This document shows positions 10,001 to 18,802 of a stretch of DNA of 64,000 nt, in pieces. The DNA comes from Rhodospirillales bacterium (lineage in GTDB: Bacteria > Pseudomonadota > Alphaproteobacteria > UBA8366 > JADFVY01), in NCBI GenBank assembly GCA_020356105.1, contig CP070634.1:2464144-2528143 (forward strand). Direction: 5' to 3'. Below the pieces are notes generated by a model, which was not told the origin of the DNA, ran no database searches, and saw only the letters and a list, made by a program, of their open reading frames with translations. Position numbers and translations under genes: made by a program. The stretch's first letter is position 1; each line of letters begins with the position of its first letter.

Positions 10001-10160
10001 CGCTGGCGCCGGGATAGGCAACGCGCACCTGTACGTCGCCGAGCGGCAGATCGGGAAAGGTCTCGCGTTCGAGGCTCGGCAGCGCGGAAAGACCGAGCAC
10101 AAGGATTCCGATCATCAGAAGGTTCGCCGCCGTCGGGTGGCCGGCAAACAGGCGAATCAA
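7050..10160 (-). CDS. RND-family efflux pump, inner-membrane transporter
   Basis: At 1036 residues this is full length for an AcrB/MexB-like hydrophobe/amphiphile exporter. It opens with a membrane helix (LLMIGILVLGLSALPSLERE), has porter domains, and carries the TM4 proton-relay pair in GLLMDDAIVISENI. A second helical block lies near residues 870-1020, ending in VLFTVPALYAIL. Sequence style (ERETFPDLPLGDVQV) is nearer the poorly characterised alphaproteobacterial branch than AcrB itself. The start overlaps the stop of the adaptor gene (10157-10160). No outer membrane TolC partner is adjacent, so the pump probably uses one encoded elsewhere. Substrates are unknown. Confidence 0.9.
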   Translation of the reverse strand: MIRLFAGHPTAANLLMIGILVLGLSALPSLERETFPDLPLGDVQVRVAYPGASAEEIEDALCRRIEDAVDGINDVGELRCEAQEGVATATIEMDEDGNVDRFLEDVKSEIEAIDDFPVRAERATIRLLGRNDFVAAVTIAGPMSEPDLKAYAEDMKERLQQIPEVTQVNITGFSDHQIRIEIPAQTLSQYGLSVSDIADVIGRQSIDLPAGSVETEERDVLIRFADERRTAADFGDLIVVGGESGAEIRLGEIAAISDRFELAEQSIFYDGRRAALLEINKARSGDTLVVVDAINAFLERERAVAPPTMSFSLTRDISTVVRDRLNMVLKNGAQGLALVLIALWLFFGLRFAFWVALGLPVSFLGTLFVMSLGGYSINMITMVGLLIATGLLMDDAIVISENIARHWRDGKAALEAAVSGVKEVGPGVLASYLTTICVFGPLTTLSGDIGNVLKFIPIILIMTLTVSMIEAFLILPSHLRHSLSHAGEVRGLRRRVESAIAWARERIAGRAADLAVEWRYAAIGSIVFLLLGSVAMIAGGVLKFQAFPKLDGDVVQARLLLPQGTPLARTEAVVDRLVETLEAVNRELSPLQPGGEQLVRQVGIEYGVNVDAFESGPHLATVTADLLAAESRNTSVAELIQAWRTAMGAVPDVVALKFAEFQIGLAGRPIDIRLKGSDLGALKAASRELQTWLSGYPAVSDLSDDLRPGKPEIRLRLREGALALGLDASQIASQLRSAYFGEVVSEVQAGPESYEIDVRLSALDRDSLADLDYFLVRAPGGAQVPLSTVAIIESGRGYARIHRINGRRTVSVQGDVDTTKMNVSQILSDTTARFLPQLRDRFPGIEFALEGEAKTGAEGTSSVGRAFAVGVIGIFLLLSFLFRSYAESLIVIVTIPLSLIGVVWGHLLMGLDLSMPSMVGFAALSGVVVNNAILLVDFTKRRAATGMSIEAAARAAARIRFRPVLLTSLTTVLGLLPMLLERSLQAQILVPLVTSLAFGLFAATVLVLFTVPALYAILHDFGLTAVARERDTALAG

Positions 10161-11527
10161 CGGACCGACCCCTGGCCGGTGGCCGCCGCGATCATGCGGT
10201 CAAGCAGTTCCTTGTCCGGCACGGGCGCCAGCAACATCCCGTCGATCGCCGGTGCAAGATCGGTGACCACGATGACGTCACCCGCGGCAAGCCCGTCTTC
10301 GATGACGGCGAAACCGGATTGCCGCACGCCGACACTCACGCGGCGGCGCTGCAACCGATTCCTCTCGTCGACCAGGTAGACCATCCCGTCATGCAGCGCC
10401 GCCCGGGGCACCACCAGCTGATCGGGCACGGGCCGGCCCTGCAGTTCGACCTCGACGAACATGTTCTTGGCCAGCGGCGGTCGGCGGCCGACCTCGACGA
10501 GCTCGTAGGGGTTGTCCACGGCGACGACAACACCGATCGTTCGGGTGCTGGGATCCACGGCCTCGCGGATGCGCGCGAATCGCGCCGGCCAGGAGGTCCG
10601 GAAATCGCCGGCGACCAGACGCACCACCGCGGACAGTCCCAGCCTCTCGAACGCCCGGCTCAGGTTCTCGGCACCGACCTCCCGCAATTCGGCTGCCGAT
10701 CCCGCCACCAGCGGCCGGACCCGGTCAATCGGAATCTGCGCCGCCACCTCCGCAAGATCGACGCCGTCGAGCACCGCCAAGACCTGCCCGGACTGGGCGA
10801 ACTGCCGCTCCTCGACATTGACGGCGGCGACTCGTCCGGTAAACGGCGTTACCATCTCGGTCCGGTCCAGGTCGCGCTGCGCCTGCCGCAATTCTGACTC
10901 GTAGAGTGCCAGATTTGCCATCAGCACTTCGCGTTCGGCGGGTATCAAGGCCAGAGCGTTTCGCTGGCCCTGCGCCGCCTGGCGCAACGAAAGAACGGTG
11001 CGTTCGGCCTCGTCGACAGACGCTTGCGAGATGCTGCCGCGCTCGAGAAGCGTTCGTTTGCGGGTCAGATCGGTTTCGGCGAGCTTTAGCCCGCTCTGCT
11101 CGATTTCCAGCGAGCGGCGGGTGTTGGCCTCGCGAACTTCCAGCTCCGCAATCGCGGCCTCGGCGCCGCGAATTCGCGCCCTGGCGCTTTCGACGGCGAG
11201 ATCATAATCCGTCGGATCGATCCGCAGGATCACCTCTCCGGCCGTCAGCAACTCACCGGCTTCGAGGCGGGGGTGCTTTTCCGTGATGCGTCCGCTGACT
11301 TCGGCGACCGCCTCCCAGATCCGGCCGGGCTGAACCTGGCCATAGCCCAGCGCCCGCGGCACGAAATCGACGGCCGGTACGGAAATCACCCGAACCGGCC
11401 GGACACTCTCTGCGGGTGGAACCTGGACCGGGGCCTCGCCGCTGCGGGCGAGCCAGACCAGAAGGCCGACGCCAGCCAGAACCGGCGGCAGAATCAGCGC
11501 CTTCCTCTTCAGTCCAGCCAAATCCAT
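10157..11527 (-). CDS. RND efflux periplasmic adaptor (membrane fusion protein)
   Basis: This 456-residue HlyD/AcrA-like protein has an N-terminal membrane anchor (LPPVLAGVGLLVWLA), a lipoyl half (EVSGRITEKHPRLEAGELL), a helical hairpin around residues 105-215, a second lipoyl half (VTPFTGRVAAVNVEERQFA) and beta-barrel/membrane-proximal domains to the C-terminus. It links the RND transporter to an outer membrane channel. It is transcribed immediately before the transporter with an ATGA overlap, the usual order for such pumps. Confidence 0.9.
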   Translation of the reverse strand: MDLAGLKRKALILPPVLAGVGLLVWLARSGEAPVQVPPAESVRPVRVISVPAVDFVPRALGYGQVQPGRIWEAVAEVSGRITEKHPRLEAGELLTAGEVILRIDPTDYDLAVESARARIRGAEAAIAELEVREANTRRSLEIEQSGLKLAETDLTRKRTLLERGSISQASVDEAERTVLSLRQAAQGQRNALALIPAEREVLMANLALYESELRQAQRDLDRTEMVTPFTGRVAAVNVEERQFAQSGQVLAVLDGVDLAEVAAQIPIDRVRPLVAGSAAELREVGAENLSRAFERLGLSAVVRLVAGDFRTSWPARFARIREAVDPSTRTIGVVVAVDNPYELVEVGRRPPLAKNMFVEVELQGRPVPDQLVVPRAALHDGMVYLVDERNRLQRRRVSVGVRQSGFAVIEDGLAAGDVIVVTDLAPAIDGMLLAPVPDKELLDRMIAAATGQGSVR

Positions 11528-11554
11528 TCCCTGCCCGGCCGCACCGGGATCTGG

Positions 11555-12562
11555 TCATTTCATGGAGACAATACACTCAAGACCACGCGCTCGCAGCTTG
11601 TCACACAGCGATCGCGCGACGCCTTCACTCTCCAGCCGCTCCGTGGCAAGGCGGAACAGGGTCCCCTGCCCCCGGAAACTGACCGGAGAGATAACGGGAT
11701 CAAGCCCTCCCAGCAAGTCATTGTTCTTGTCCATGAAGATGCGCCATCCGCGGGCGGCATTCCCCTCCGAACTGAACGCGCCCAGGACGACACGCGGGCC
11801 ACTGCCCGTCTGCGGGCCAATCGGCTTGACCGGCGGCGGCGGCAACTCCCGTGCCGGCTCGGGCGGCGGCGGCGCGGGCGGTGGCGGCGGCGGTGGTGGC
11901 GGCGGCAGGACGGCCATGGGTTCGCCGCCGAGCGCGACCCGGCTGAACGACAGCAGATTGCGCACCACGGTCCCCTCGCTGGCCGGATCGTCAATCCGCA
12001 TGACAACGAAATAGCCGATCCGCGGGGCGTAGAAGAACTCGATCTCGCTCGGTTTGTAGCGCCCGCACACCACCTTGTAGGTATCAAAGCCCCCGGCCGG
12101 GACCTCCATACGCTCGGTGCCGGCGACGTTGCACGACCAATTGTACTGCCAGCTCTGCGGCTGCTGGCGGACCCCGTCCTTGATCGTCCAGTTCTCGACG
12201 TTGGAGGTGTAGGTGAGGATGTTGCCCTTCTTCAGGGGGAACAGCGATCCCTTAACGTCGGTAAACTCGCGGCGGCCGCCGCCTTTTCCGACGAATTTCC
12301 ATTCGAGCGCCGGCATCAGCGGATCGTGACCGGTGACATGCTCGTCGCCACGGTCGCTGCGCCAGTAGACCCGCTCCCCCTCGATCGAGACAACCGTCCA
12401 GGTTTCCTGCGGATTGTCGAACGTAAACGAGTCGCCGACCATGTATCGGCCCGGCGCTTCGATGCCGAAGCCGACATCCGCCTGGTCGCCGGTTGTGCAG
12501 CCGGCAACGATCAGGGCCCCGAGCAGCGCACCCGTAATGCCCGACCAGCGACTCATGCGCAT
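11555..12562 (-). CDS. SPOR-domain lipoprotein with GD-x-FTF module
   Basis: This is about 335 residues. The lipobox LIVAGC indicates a lipoprotein. A first domain contains YMVGDSFTFDNPQETW, ERVYWRSDRGDE and two cysteines (WSCNV, VVCGRY). A proline-rich linker (PPPPPPPPP, then PPPEP) follows, and the last ~75 residues (VVLGAFSSEGNAARGW to GLECIVSMK) are a SPOR domain, which binds denuded peptidoglycan glycans. The first domain recurs in the lipoprotein at 20021-20989. GGAGG on the minus strand just upstream of 12562 could serve that ATG or the one at 12556. The gene follows the pump operon's strand but starts 1 kb upstream of it. Role unknown, probably cell-envelope or septal. Confidence 0.75.
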   Translation of the reverse strand: MRMSRWSGITGALLGALIVAGCTTGDQADVGFGIEAPGRYMVGDSFTFDNPQETWTVVSIEGERVYWRSDRGDEHVTGHDPLMPALEWKFVGKGGGRREFTDVKGSLFPLKKGNILTYTSNVENWTIKDGVRQQPQSWQYNWSCNVAGTERMEVPAGGFDTYKVVCGRYKPSEIEFFYAPRIGYFVVMRIDDPASEGTVVRNLLSFSRVALGGEPMAVLPPPPPPPPPPAPPPPEPARELPPPPVKPIGPQTGSGPRVVLGAFSSEGNAARGWRIFMDKNNDLLGGLDPVISPVSFRGQGTLFRLATERLESEGVARSLCDKLRARGLECIVSMK

Positions 12563-12796
12563 CGTCCTCCAGACTCGAGCCATTGCCACGAGGTAAACCC
12601 GCCCACGACTCAACATATATTGTGGCTGCACGGCGTGCAACCGCTAGACCTTGACGCGGCGGCCCGGCCGAGCGCAACGCGGGGCGACGCTCACGTCGAC
12701 TGACTGAATAAGGGAATAGGCCTTACGGTATGGTTAACGCAAGACTGATAAAATGCACACCCCTGCGGGCCGCGGCCGCATCCGGACCTCCGGCGG

Positions 12797-13681
12797 TCAG
12801 CCCCCGAGAAAGAGCCGGCCCACTTCCGGGTCCTGGAGCAGCTCGTCGCCGGGGCCGGCCATCGCCGTGCTGCCGGCGACGAGCACGTAGCCGATATCGG
12901 CGAATTCGAGCCCTTTCTTGGCGTTCTGTTCGACCATGATGATCGTCTTGCCCTCGGTGTTCTGCAAATCATCGAGGATATCGAACACCATATCGATGAA
13001 TCTCGGCTCGAGGCCGATCGACGGTTCGTCGACCAACAGCACGTCGGGATTCATCACCAGCGCACGCGAGATTTCCAGAAGACGCCGTTCGCCGCCCGAA
13101 AGGACCCGCGCCGGGTGCTTGCGCCGCTCGGCCAGTCGGCTGTATTTGTCGAAGACGCGTTCCGCGGCGGCCTTGGCCTGCTTCGGGCTGTCCATGAGGT
13201 ATCCGCCCATCCACAGGTTCTCCTCCACCGTCATGCCGGGGAAGACCGATTTGTCCTGCAGGATATAGGCGATCCCCGCGCGCCGCAGCTTGTCCTTGGA
13301 TGTCAACGCCGTGACGTCCATCTGCTGGCCCTTCTCGCCGACCAGGATGCGTCCGCCGAAGATGCGCGTGAAACCGAAGATGGAATGGAGGATCGTCGAT
13401 TTGCCGGCGCCGTTCGGACCGATCAGGCACAGCGACTGTCCCTTGCCGACCTGGAGATTGAAATCGTGCAGGATCTCCATCTTGCCGTAACCGGCCTTCA
13501 GGTTTTCGATCGTCACGTAGGGGTCGTTGTTGGCAAGGCGCGCGATCTGCTCCTTGGAAATGCCCTGCTTTGCCAGCGCGGCGGCCTGGCGGTTGACGTC
13601 CTCGACGGAAATGACCGTGTCGACCGAGCCCTCGTGATAGCCGGCCGCGCCGCCGCCTGTTTCCTTGTCCGGCCCACCCAT
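12797..13681 (-). CDS. livF: Branched-chain-type ABC transporter ATPase (LivF-like), system 1
   Basis: This 294-residue ATPase has Walker A GPNGAGKS, signature LSGGERRLLEISRAL and Walker B VLLVDEPS. It is longer than ordinary LivF (about 235) because of a ~50-residue polar N-terminal extension (KQGISKEQIARLANNDPY) before the ABC core begins at VTIENLKAGYGKMEIL. Similar extensions occur in ABC operons annotated for amides, urea or branched-chain amino acids. The start overlaps the stop of livG. It is the last gene of the operon. Confidence 0.88.
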   Translation of the reverse strand: MGGPDKETGGGAAGYHEGSVDTVISVEDVNRQAAALAKQGISKEQIARLANNDPYVTIENLKAGYGKMEILHDFNLQVGKGQSLCLIGPNGAGKSTILHSIFGFTRIFGGRILVGEKGQQMDVTALTSKDKLRRAGIAYILQDKSVFPGMTVEENLWMGGYLMDSPKQAKAAAERVFDKYSRLAERRKHPARVLSGGERRLLEISRALVMNPDVLLVDEPSIGLEPRFIDMVFDILDDLQNTEGKTIIMVEQNAKKGLEFADIGYVLVAGSTAMAGPGDELLQDPEVGRLFLGG

Positions 13682-14424
13682 CAGTGCGCTCCCAGATAGG
13701 CGTCGATCACCCGCTTATCGGCCCGGATCTGGTCGGGCGGGCCGTCCGCCAGCATCTGACCGTGCGCCAGACAATAGATGTGCTCCGCGAGATTCATGAT
13801 CACCCGCATATTGTGCTCGATGACGAAAAGCGTGATCCCGAACTCCTCGTTGGCCCGCTTGAGCCTGTCGATGAGACCGTTGATCAGGGTCGGGTTGATG
13901 CCGGCCGTCGGCTCGTCGAGCAGCAGCACCTTGGGCTGGTTCATCAGCGCCATGGCGAACTCCAGCAGCTTCTGCTGCCCGAAAGACAGATCCCCCGCCA
14001 GAAGCTTGCGCTTGGCGTAGAGCCCGACGAACTCGAGCAACCGTTCGGCGCGCTCCAGCTCCCCGGGCGAATGGTCGTAAAAGATCTCGAAATACCCCAT
14101 GCTCCGATGCGGCACCGAGATCAGCATGTTCTTCACGCAGTTCATATTGCCGTAGATGCGGGTCTGCTGGAACGTGCGCAGCATGCCCAGGCGGGCGATC
14201 TGCGGCACTTTCAACCGGGAAATCTCACGCCCCTCGAACCTGATCGAGCCGCCGTCGATCGGGTGGTAGCCGACGATCGAGTTGAACAGCGTCGTCTTGC
14301 CCGACCCGTTGGGGCCGATCAGCCCGGTGATCTTGCCCGCAGGCACGTCCATCGAGACGTCCTGGTTGGCCCGCACGCCGCCGAACGACTTGGAGACGTT
14401 TCGCAGTTCGATCATCGCCGCCAT
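13681..14424 (-). CDS. livG: Branched-chain-type ABC transporter ATPase (LivG-like), system 1
   Basis: This 247-residue ATPase has Walker A GPNGSGKT, signature [15 protein letters not shown] and Walker [11 protein letters not shown] followed by [10 protein letters not shown], the extended motif of LivG. I chose the ATG at 14424, overlapping the livM stop (TGATG). The frame stays open to 14763 but that lies inside livM. It pairs with the LivF-like ATPase to drive the LivH/LivM permease. Confidence 0.9.
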   Translation of the reverse strand: MAAMIELRNVSKSFGGVRANQDVSMDVPAGKITGLIGPNGSGKTTLFNSIVGYHPIDGGSIRFEGREISRLKVPQIARLGMLRTFQQTRIYGNMNCVKNMLISVPHRSMGYFEIFYDHSPGELERAERLLEFVGLYAKRKLLAGDLSFGQQKLLEFAMALMNQPKVLLLDEPTAGINPTLINGLIDRLKRANEEFGITLFVIEHNMRVIMNLAEHIYCLAHGQMLADGPPDQIRADKRVIDAYLGAH

Positions 14425-15488
14425 CAGGCCGCCTCCTCCTCGCCCTCGGCGGGCGCCTCCTCGACCTCGATGCCGAACAACTCGGGCCACTTCTCCTGCG
14501 CCCAGCCCATGATTCCCTGCTGGAAGAAGACGACAGAGATGATGATCAGCAGGCCGAGTGCAACCCACTGCCAGCCGAGGAAATACTTCCAGGTGGCCTC
14601 CTTGATGACGTGATAGAGAATGGCGCCGATCACCGGCCCCCACAGCGTGCCCTTGCCCCCCAGCAGCGACATCACCACCATGGGAATGCCGAACACCACC
14701 GTCGCGAAGGCGACCTCGAGCGGCTCGATGAAGATGTTGTAATTGCCGAAGAGGGAGCCGCAAATCCCAAGGAAGAAGGCGGATAGCGCCCAGGTGATGG
14801 TCTTGTAGCGCATGGTGTGGATGCCCATCGCCTCGGCCTTCTCCTCGTCATCGCGGATGGCGTTGATGGCGAGGCCGAATCGCGTCTGGTACAGCCAGCG
14901 GAAGAAGAAGAACGTCAGCACGGCGGCGACGAAGAACGCGAAATAGAAGAACCTCTCGCCCGCCTCGGGCTCGCCCGGGAAGACCGGGAGCGATATGCCG
15001 CTTCCCGCGCCGACATACTCCCACGCGCCGACCAGCTCGCCGGCGGCGAGGGCGATACCCAGCGTTCCGATCGCGAAATACGGCCCGCGCAGGCCGAACA
15101 CCACCCAGCTCAACAAGAACGCGAACAGCACCGAGCCGACCGCCGCGACGATCGTGCCCAGCACCAGGCCGGTGTAATACTGGGTCGGCGTGAAATCGAC
15201 CTTGATCGCGCCGTAGGCCGCCGTGTACTCGGCGACGTCGTAATGCAGCCCGATCTGGACGACCGCGCTGATATACATGCCGGCGCCGAAGAAGAAGATG
15301 TTGCCGAGGGAATTGTATCCCATCTGGCCGCCCATCGCGTCCCAGGTGATCGCGAACAGCACCATCACCCAGAGCACGGTCAGCTGCGAGATGTAGGCGC
15401 TGAACAGAAACGGCGCGATGACCGCGGCGATGGCGATCAGGCCATACAAGCCCAGCGTCCGCTGGCTCTTGGTCATTGCGAGGGTCAT
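14424..15488 (-). CDS. livM: Branched-chain-type ABC transporter permease (LivM-like), system 1
   Basis: This 354-residue integral membrane protein has about 8-10 hydrophobic helices. It contains [19 protein letters not shown] near the N-terminus and the cytoplasmic EAA-like loop [19 protein letters not shown], both typical of LivM. The C-terminus ends in an unusually acidic tail ([12 protein letters not shown]). The ATG at 15488 overlaps the livH stop. The open frame to 16328 in the same phase is antisense-like sequence within livH and was rejected as an N-terminal extension. Confidence 0.9.
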   Translation of the reverse strand: MTLAMTKSQRTLGLYGLIAIAAVIAPFLFSAYISQLTVLWVMVLFAITWDAMGGQMGYNSLGNIFFFGAGMYISAVVQIGLHYDVAEYTAAYGAIKVDFTPTQYYTGLVLGTIVAAVGSVLFAFLLSWVVFGLRGPYFAIGTLGIALAAGELVGAWEYVGAGSGISLPVFPGEPEAGERFFYFAFFVAAVLTFFFFRWLYQTRFGLAINAIRDDEEKAEAMGIHTMRYKTITWALSAFFLGICGSLFGNYNIFIEPLEVAFATVVFGIPMVVMSLLGGKGTLWGPVIGAILYHVIKEATWKYFLGWQWVALGLLIIISVVFFQQGIMGWAQEKWPELFGIEVEEAPAEGEEEAA

Positions 15489-16444
15489 CGAACCACCTGC
15501 CTGTGGCGGGCCTGCATGATCTGGCGGACGACCAGGACGACGATCAGCAGGCCGACCACGACCGCCTGTTGGAACTCGGCGCCGAGCGCGAAGCCGCCGT
15601 ACTGCTCGAGCGCCCCGAGGCCGAACGCCGTGACGATGACGCCCGGCAGATTGCCGAGGCCGGCCGCAACGACGATCACGAAGGAGCGGATTGAATGCGC
15701 GATGCCGTAGAACGGCTGAATCACCCAGATCATCGAGATCAGGACGCCGGCCGCGCCGCAGATCGCGGCATTGAGCGAAAAGGTGAAGGCGTAGACCCGG
15801 TCGGTGTCGATCCCCATGACCCGGGCCGCGCGCGGATCCTGCGCCGTCGCCCGGATCGCCTGCCCCATGCGGCTGTTCTTCATGAACAGCACGACCAGGG
15901 CCGCCAGGATTCCGGCGATGATCAGCGACAGCACCCGAATTTCCTGGATCGTCACGCTGCCGAAGAGAATGCGGGTGCCGAGGCCCGATTCCGCGGTCTG
16001 CACGTCCGGACCGAAGATCAGGTTCAGGACCTGCTGGATGACGATCGCCGCGCCGAAGGTTGCCAACAGCGAAGTGAACAGGTCGCGATCGATGACGTAA
16101 CGGATGATCAGGAAGTACATCAGCCAGCCGAACCCGAACATGATCGGTATCACCACCGGCAGCGCCCACAGCGGATTGACGCCGGGCTTCATGACTTCGA
16201 AGAAGGTGATGTCTGTCCCCGGTATGCCAATGCGGACGACCGCGTCGATCGACAGGTAATAGGCGATATATCCGCCCATGATGACGAACTCGCCCTGCGC
16301 CAGGTTCTTGACGTTCATGACGCCCCAAACCAGGGCCAGCCCGTAGGCCGCCAGCGCGAAGATGGCGCCGATCATCAGCCCGTCCAGCAGAAGCTGGAGG
16401 TTAAATACCGGAAAATCGATAAGCAGCTGGATGTTGTTCAGCAT
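15485..16444 (-). CDS. livH: Branched-chain-type ABC transporter permease (LivH-like), system 1
   Basis: About 319 residues with 8 predicted helices. FNLQLLLDGLMIGAIFALA near the start and the loop IRATAQDPRAARVMGIDTD identify LivH. The frame is open to a GTG at 16489, but the ATG at 16444 places the start where LivH proteins normally begin; neither has a strong RBS. It is separated from the upstream binding-protein gene by about 130 bases containing a strong hairpin. Confidence 0.88.
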   Translation of the reverse strand: MLNNIQLLIDFPVFNLQLLLDGLMIGAIFALAAYGLALVWGVMNVKNLAQGEFVIMGGYIAYYLSIDAVVRIGIPGTDITFFEVMKPGVNPLWALPVVIPIMFGFGWLMYFLIIRYVIDRDLFTSLLATFGAAIVIQQVLNLIFGPDVQTAESGLGTRILFGSVTIQEIRVLSLIIAGILAALVVLFMKNSRMGQAIRATAQDPRAARVMGIDTDRVYAFTFSLNAAICGAAGVLISMIWVIQPFYGIAHSIRSFVIVVAAGLGNLPGVIVTAFGLGALEQYGGFALGAEFQQAVVVGLLIVVLVVRQIMQARHRQVVR

Positions 16445-16532
16445 GACTATGGCTGCGCTTTCGGTGCTGGTTGATTGCGCGCCCGACACGGCGGCCCGGC
16501 CGTCGTCGCGCGACGTCCGCCAAGTGCATCAC

Positions 16533-16561
16533 GATCCCGGCGCCTGAACGGCGCCGGGATC
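16533..16561 (-). terminator. Strong hairpin between binding-protein gene and livH
   Basis: A perfect 12-bp inverted repeat (GATCCCGGCGCC / GGCGCCGGGATC) with a 5-base loop lies 12 bases after the stop of the substrate-binding protein gene. No uridine run follows on the minus strand, so it is a weak or leaky terminator, or an mRNA-stabilising element. Such a hairpin would allow more binding protein than permease to be made from one promoter. Confidence 0.6.
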
Positions 16562-16573
16562 AACACAGTCAGC

Positions 16574-17833
16574 TCAGGAACCGGGCGCTTTGCGCGGCCA
16601 GTTCACCGGGTGCGATGCGTATTTCGACGGCGCCACGACATTGTAGGTGCCGTTCTGGATCTGCCGCAGGACCATCGGCTTGGCGATGTTGTTGCCCTCC
16701 GGCGCGAACCTGATGCCACCATAGAAGGTCATCATGTCCGTTGCCGCGAGCGCGTCACGAACCTTGTCCCTGTCGAACGAATTGGCGCGCTCGAACGCGT
16801 CTTTCCAGACGATCACGGCGGCGGATGCCTGCGCCGCCTGGTAGGGCACGTTCTTGTAGCCGTCGAACGTCGCCTTGAACAGCGCGTCGTATTCGGCCGC
16901 GGTGCCGAAGTACTCGTCGCTGTAACTCAGCGTCTCGGCCCACTGCGTCGGGCACAGGATGTCGTTGGTCGTGGCCCCGAACTTGGCGACGATCTTGGCC
17001 GCCTCGCAATGGGTGACCGCGACCATCGGCACATTGATCTTCATCTCGGCGAGTTGCCGCGCCGCGGTCGCCGCGCCCTTCGAATGTCCGGAGACGACGA
17101 GAAGGTCGGGCTTCACGGCCCGCACCTTGGTGAGGGTCGTCGACATGTCGCTCAGGTCACGCGGCAGCTTGTCATCGATGATGATCTGCATGTTGTATTT
17201 CTTGGCGTCGTCCATCACGCCCGCACGGACATCCTGCGAGAACGGGTCGTTCTCGAAGGCCATCGCGATCTTGACGTCCGACGGCTTCTTGCCATTCTTC
17301 TCGGCGATCTCGGCCGCCAGCGCGATCGAACTCGCAAGATACTGCTCCGACGTCGACAGCACCGCGAACAGGTACCTATAGCCCTGCGTGAACAGGGAGC
17401 GCGACGCGCCTTCCGCCTCGACCATGGGGATCTGGTATTTCTCCGTCACCGGCGCGATTGCCTTGGTCATCCCGGAACTGTACGGGCCAAGCATGTACTG
17501 GACGCCGTCCTGCTTGATCAGTCGCTCGGCGAGCTGCGCGCCGCGGGCCGGGGTCGATTCGTCGTCATAGTAGACGACCTTCAACTTGTACGACTTCCCA
17601 CCGACCTTGACGCCGCCCATATCGTTGATCCGCTTTACGGCGAGCTCGTAGCCGTTCTGCGCATGAATGCCGTTGGTCGAGTACTTGCCTGTCAGCGAGA
17701 TCGCCGAACCGAGGATGATCGTATCACCCTCGACCTTGGCCTGCGCCGCAGGTGCGGCGAGCAACGCAGCCGTCGCGACGCCCATGATGGTCAGCGCTCC
17801 GCGCCGTGTGTATCTGCCTATACTGATTGCCAT
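16574..17833 (-). CDS. ABC transporter substrate-binding protein (LivK/amide-type), system 1
   Basis: This 419-residue type I periplasmic binding protein has an N-terminal export signal with adjacent arginines (YTRRGALTIMG), ending near APAAQA, so Tat export is possible. ILGSAISLTGKYSTNG, YDDESTPARGAQLAERLI and LGPYSSGMTKA are typical of the Leu/Ile/Val- and amide-binding families. The ATG at 17833 is preceded by GGGAGGAG; the frame continues to 17941 without that support. It is the first gene of the five-gene importer operon. The ligand is not readable from sequence; the long LivF and this binding protein would also fit amides or short peptides. Confidence 0.87.
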   Translation of the reverse strand: MAISIGRYTRRGALTIMGVATAALLAAPAAQAKVEGDTIILGSAISLTGKYSTNGIHAQNGYELAVKRINDMGGVKVGGKSYKLKVVYYDDESTPARGAQLAERLIKQDGVQYMLGPYSSGMTKAIAPVTEKYQIPMVEAEGASRSLFTQGYRYLFAVLSTSEQYLASSIALAAEIAEKNGKKPSDVKIAMAFENDPFSQDVRAGVMDDAKKYNMQIIIDDKLPRDLSDMSTTLTKVRAVKPDLLVVSGHSKGAATAARQLAEMKINVPMVAVTHCEAAKIVAKFGATTNDILCPTQWAETLSYSDEYFGTAAEYDALFKATFDGYKNVPYQAAQASAAVIVWKDAFERANSFDRDKVRDALAATDMMTFYGGIRFAPEGNNIAKPMVLRQIQNGTYNVVAPSKYASHPVNWPRKAPGS

Positions 17834-17990
17834 TGGCTCCTCCCGTTGGCGCCCGATGAACCGGGCCTGTGATTTTCCATCGCCTTCGCGATAGGTTCGG
17901 TAAACTATGAAAGATTGCTCGATTTGGCCACCCCTTTTCACATACGCAACACGCTGAAATCAAAACACAACTGTGTACGAACGGAAAATT

Positions 17991-18791
17991 ATGCCGATGA
18001 ACAGCGACTATGAGACCCTGGCGATCACCGAGCCAGAGCCGCATCTGCTGCTGCTGACGCTCAACCGTCCGCATGCGGCAAACGCCTTCAACACACGGAT
18101 GGGCGAGGAGTTGCGCGCGTTCTGGACGACGATCTCCAAGACCGGCGGAGACCCGCGCTGCATTGTCGTTACCGGGGCCGGAGACCGGGCGTTCTGCGCC
18201 GGCGCCGACCTGAAGGAGCGCCGCGCAATGTCGGACGACGCGTGGCGACGACAGCACGTGATTTTCGAGGAAGCGTTCTACGCGATGATGGACTGTCCGC
18301 TGCCGCTGATCGCCGCGGTCAACGGTGCCGCCTACGGCGGCGGTTTCGAGATCGTGCTGGCCTGCGACTTCGCCTACGCGGCCGATCACGCCCGATTCGC
18401 CTTGCCGGAAACCGGTCTCGGCATCATGCCCGGGGTCGGCGGCACCCAGAATTTGCCGCGCGCGTGCGGCGTGCGGCGTGCGAAGGAGATCATCCTGACC
18501 GGCACCCCGTTCGATGCCGAGGCGGCGCTGCGCTGGGGTATCGTCAGCCGGGTCCTGCCGATGCCGGAATTGCTCGATGAGACGCTGGCTGTCGCACGGC
18601 GTATTGCGAGCAACGCGCCGCTTGCGGTGCGAGCCGCCAAGCAGGCCCTGAATGCCGCCATCGGGACCGACATCAAGACGGGTCTCGCAATCGAGATCGA
18701 GTGCTACAACCAAACCGTAACCACGGCCGATCGGCGCGAAGGCATGCTCGCCTTCAACGAAAAGCGCCGGCCGAACTTCCGCGGCGAGTAG
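17991..18791 (+). CDS. Enoyl-CoA hydratase/isomerase family protein
   Basis: This 266-residue crotonase-fold protein has DRAFCAGADLKERR and AAYGGGFEIVLACD (oxyanion hole and first catalytic glutamate) and FALPETGLGIMPGVGGTQ (second glutamate position). Both catalytic glutamates of classical hydratases appear present, so hydration of an enoyl-CoA is plausible. GGAAA precedes the ATG at 17991. It is divergent from the ABC operon and 12 bases upstream of an acyl-CoA dehydrogenase gene, so the pair probably acts on one acyl-CoA, perhaps derived from the transported ligand (inference). Confidence 0.85.
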   Translation: MPMNSDYETLAITEPEPHLLLLTLNRPHAANAFNTRMGEELRAFWTTISKTGGDPRCIVVTGAGDRAFCAGADLKERRAMSDDAWRRQHVIFEEAFYAMMDCPLPLIAAVNGAAYGGGFEIVLACDFAYAADHARFALPETGLGIMPGVGGTQNLPRACGVRRAKEIILTGTPFDAEAALRWGIVSRVLPMPELLDETLAVARRIASNAPLAVRAAKQALNAAIGTDIKTGLAIEIECYNQTVTTADRREGMLAFNEKRRPNFRGE

Positions 18792-18802
18792 GAGGGAGTT
18801 CG

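Noticed and set aside
8706-10379. 557-codon open frame antisense to the RND transporter
   Set aside because: Composition is typical of an antisense shadow, and the minus strand encodes a full-length RND protein with all expected motifs.
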